Assembly (NCBI GenBank): GCA_017427625.1
Contig: JAFRSL010000006.1
Coordinates: forward strand, 1-15,421
Reading direction: 5' to 3'
Source of the DNA: Synergistaceae bacterium
GTDB lineage: Bacteria > Synergistota > Synergistia > Synergistales > Aminobacteriaceae
Length of the DNA: 15,421 nt
Within the stretch, counting starts at the first letter, position 1; each line of letters starts with the position of its first letter. A program made the position numbers and the translations under genes. Of this stretch, positions 14,239 through 15,421 are shown piece by piece. The notes under the pieces are model-generated. The model made no database searches. It saw only the letters and a program-made list of their open reading frames with translations, and had not been told where the DNA came from.

Positions 14239-15291
14239 TTAGTGTGTCAGGAATAAGTTGTAAACGTCCTTGAAGGTTACGAGTATCATCAAGGAGATTA
14301 GAACGACGAAGCCCGCCGTGTGTATCCAGTTCTCAACTTTCTCTGGAAGCCTGCGCCGTAATATCATCTCAAGCAAAACGAACAGTATCCTTCCGCCGTC
14401 AAGCGCAGGTATCGGGAAGAGGTTGAGTATTCCGAGATTCAGGGCGATTATCGAGATGAATGAGAGGAATCCCCAAAGCCCCGATTTTAACGCATGGCCG
14501 GACATTGACGCAATCCCAACTGGGCCAGTAACGTCAGCCTCCTGATAGCCCATGACCAATTCGGCAAGACCGCGAAGCATCATGAGGGTCATTCTGTAGG
14601 TGTAACTCGCTGAGTTCCTGAGAGCCTGAAAAACTCCGAAGCGCATATATGACGGTGATATTCCGAGCATCGGGCGGCCGTATTCCTCGTTGTTGGGGAC
14701 GTTGACGGTGAGGGTTAGATTTTCTTCACCGCGTTTGACTCCGATGGTCAATGAGGGATTTTTGACGCTCTCGGTTCGGATAAGCTCTGACATTTCGCGC
14801 CACTTGCTGACGGTTTGGCCGTTGACCTTCTGAATCTCATCGCCAACCTGAAGCCCTGCCTGTTCTGACGGGAAGCCGGGCATTATCTCGCCGATCCGTG
14901 TGCTGTCCATGTCGAGTACTCCGTGTCCCCAAAGGTAGACAGCCATCAACAAGACCGCGAGTAGCACGTTGAATGCCGAACCGTTGAGGAGAATGAGAAA
15001 CCTCTTCCACGCTGACTGCTCATTGAAGCCGCGCCCTGAGATTACGGACTCGCCCTCGTCCTCCTCATTCATTCCCGCGAGACGACAGAAGCCGCCAACT
15101 GGGAACAATCTCCATGACCAGAGCATTCCGGATTTGTCCCTTCGCTGAAGGATTGCGGGGCCCATTCCGAACGCGAACTCGTGAACCTGAACGCCCAAGA
15201 TTTTCGCCGTTATGTAATGCCCATACTCGTGGACTATTACGCAGACGGCTATGACGATTACGAATGCTATAACGCTCATTAACAAATGCAA
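14239..15291 (-). CDS. rseP: RseP-family site-2 intramembrane zinc metalloprotease
   Basis: This 350-residue inner-membrane protease has the zinc motif HEYGH (21-25) in the first helix, a beta-loop region with GFCRLAGM (67-74), and a single PDZ domain (about 125-205, TRIGEIMPGFPSEQAGLQVGD region). The third zinc ligand is D298 in the NLFPIPALDGG motif, and a final helix runs about 326-340. Members cut membrane-anchored anti-sigma factors or signal-peptide remnants after a first periplasmic cleavage. E. coli RseP has two PDZ domains; one is normal for shorter homologues. The start is a TTG at 15291, chosen because AAAGGAG lies about 10 nt upstream; an ATG four codons in (15279) is the alternative. 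It is cotranscribed with ispG, a widespread pairing; dxr, often upstream, is not in the window. Confidence 0.95.
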   Translation of the reverse strand: MHLLMSVIAFVIVIAVCVIVHEYGHYITAKILGVQVHEFAFGMGPAILQRRDKSGMLWSWRLFPVGGFCRLAGMNEEDEGESVISGRGFNEQSAWKRFLILLNGSAFNVLLAVLLMAVYLWGHGVLDMDSTRIGEIMPGFPSEQAGLQVGDEIQKVNGQTVSKWREMSELIRTESVKNPSLTIGVKRGEENLTLTVNVPNNEEYGRPMLGISPSYMRFGVFQALRNSASYTYRMTLMMLRGLAELVMGYQEADVTGPVGIASMSGHALKSGLWGFLSFISIIALNLGILNLFPIPALDGGRILFVLLEMILRRRLPEKVENWIHTAGFVVLISLMILVTFKDVYNLFLTH

Positions 15292-15326
15292 GCTACTTAC
15301 TCTCCTTTAGTATGTAAATTTCGTAT

Positions 15327-15354
15327 ATAGTAGCACAAATCACCCCCTCGCCAA
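15327..15354 (-). promoter_or_regulatory. Candidate promoter of rseP-ispG
   Basis: On the minus strand TTGGCG (15354-15349) and TACTAT (15332-15327) are 16 bp apart, with a leader of about 30 nt to the TTG start. The -35 lies within a GC-rich palindrome-bearing repeat. A weaker TATATA follows immediately and could serve instead. Confidence 0.45.
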
Positions 15355-15382
15355 CAAGTTGGCCCTCTCCCCCTTGACATGG
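15340..15382. repeat. GC-rich palindromic element, probably a dispersed intergenic repeat
   Basis: A GCCAAC-AA-GTTGGC palindrome (15350-15363) sits between two pyrimidine-rich flanks (ACCCCCTC on the left, CCTCTCCCCC on the right). I recall similar CCCCCTC-palindrome-CTCCCCC elements in multiple copies between genes of many bacteria, but only one copy is present here. The reading frame through it on the minus strand is open to the window edge, yet low-complexity and not protein-like. Confidence 0.45.
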
Positions 15383-15421
15383 GGCGCAAAATTCCATGCA
15401 TTTCCAGTCGCCCCTGCGTAA

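Noticed and set aside
15292..15421. Open reading frame on the minus strand from the window edge to a TAG just before rseP
   Set aside because: It crosses the GC-rich palindromic repeat, has odd composition (rich in Gly and Cys) and no link to dxr or another expected neighbour. It is read as a repeat-encoded spurious frame.

Overview
The window reads as chromosomal DNA of a Gram-negative-type anaerobe. My best guess is a gut or rumen member of the Synergistota (Synergistaceae). The reasons are several tripartite tricarboxylate transporter (TTT) parts, an RseP/IspG pair typical of diderms using the MEP pathway, and a very large secreted Ig-repeat protein of a style I associate with that phylum. 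The phylum call is an inference from gene content, not from a marker gene. Coding density is high and no gap exceeds about 140 bases.

Left part (1-8236): organic-acid uptake and catabolism. The end of tctB and a complete tctA run rightward from the window edge to a strong terminator. Next come three leftward genes: a LysR-type regulator (5102-4134), an SLC13/DASS-type anion permease (4017-2764) and a DUF6282-like metal-dependent hydrolase (2751-1909). The permease and hydrolase have their own promoter, with a perfect 5+5 dyad filling its spacer. Divergent from the regulator is a tight rightward operon: a DRE-TIM (HMGL-like) aldolase, a D-2-hydroxyacid dehydrogenase and a TctC/Bug solute receptor. 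The regulator and this operon share overlapping divergent promoters (5161-5209). The whole looks like one regulated module for importing and cleaving an unidentified hydroxy- or keto-acid, possibly released from a lactone or similar precursor by the hydrolase.

Middle (8301-12392): one leftward gene for a 1363-residue secreted protein. It has a signal peptide, two copies of an unrecognised ~245-residue module, eight Ig-like (He_PIG type) repeats and a C-terminal beta-rich module. It converges on the aldolase operon and shares a bidirectional terminator with it.

Right part (12468-15421), all leftward: rseP and ispG, 2 bp apart, followed by a higB/higA toxin-antitoxin pair. The pair is bracketed by two identical 23-nt hairpin repeats exactly 700 bp apart. 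The right-hand repeat supplies the likely ribosome binding site of higB. The left-hand one acts as terminator and abuts the -35 box of the Ig-protein promoter. A GC-rich, probably dispersed repeat lies upstream of rseP.

The most interesting items are the uncharacterised acid-catabolism module, with an aldolase that lacks the His base of the known 4-hydroxy-2-oxovalerate enzymes; the duplicated N-terminal module of the giant secreted protein; and the hairpin-bracketed higBA unit.
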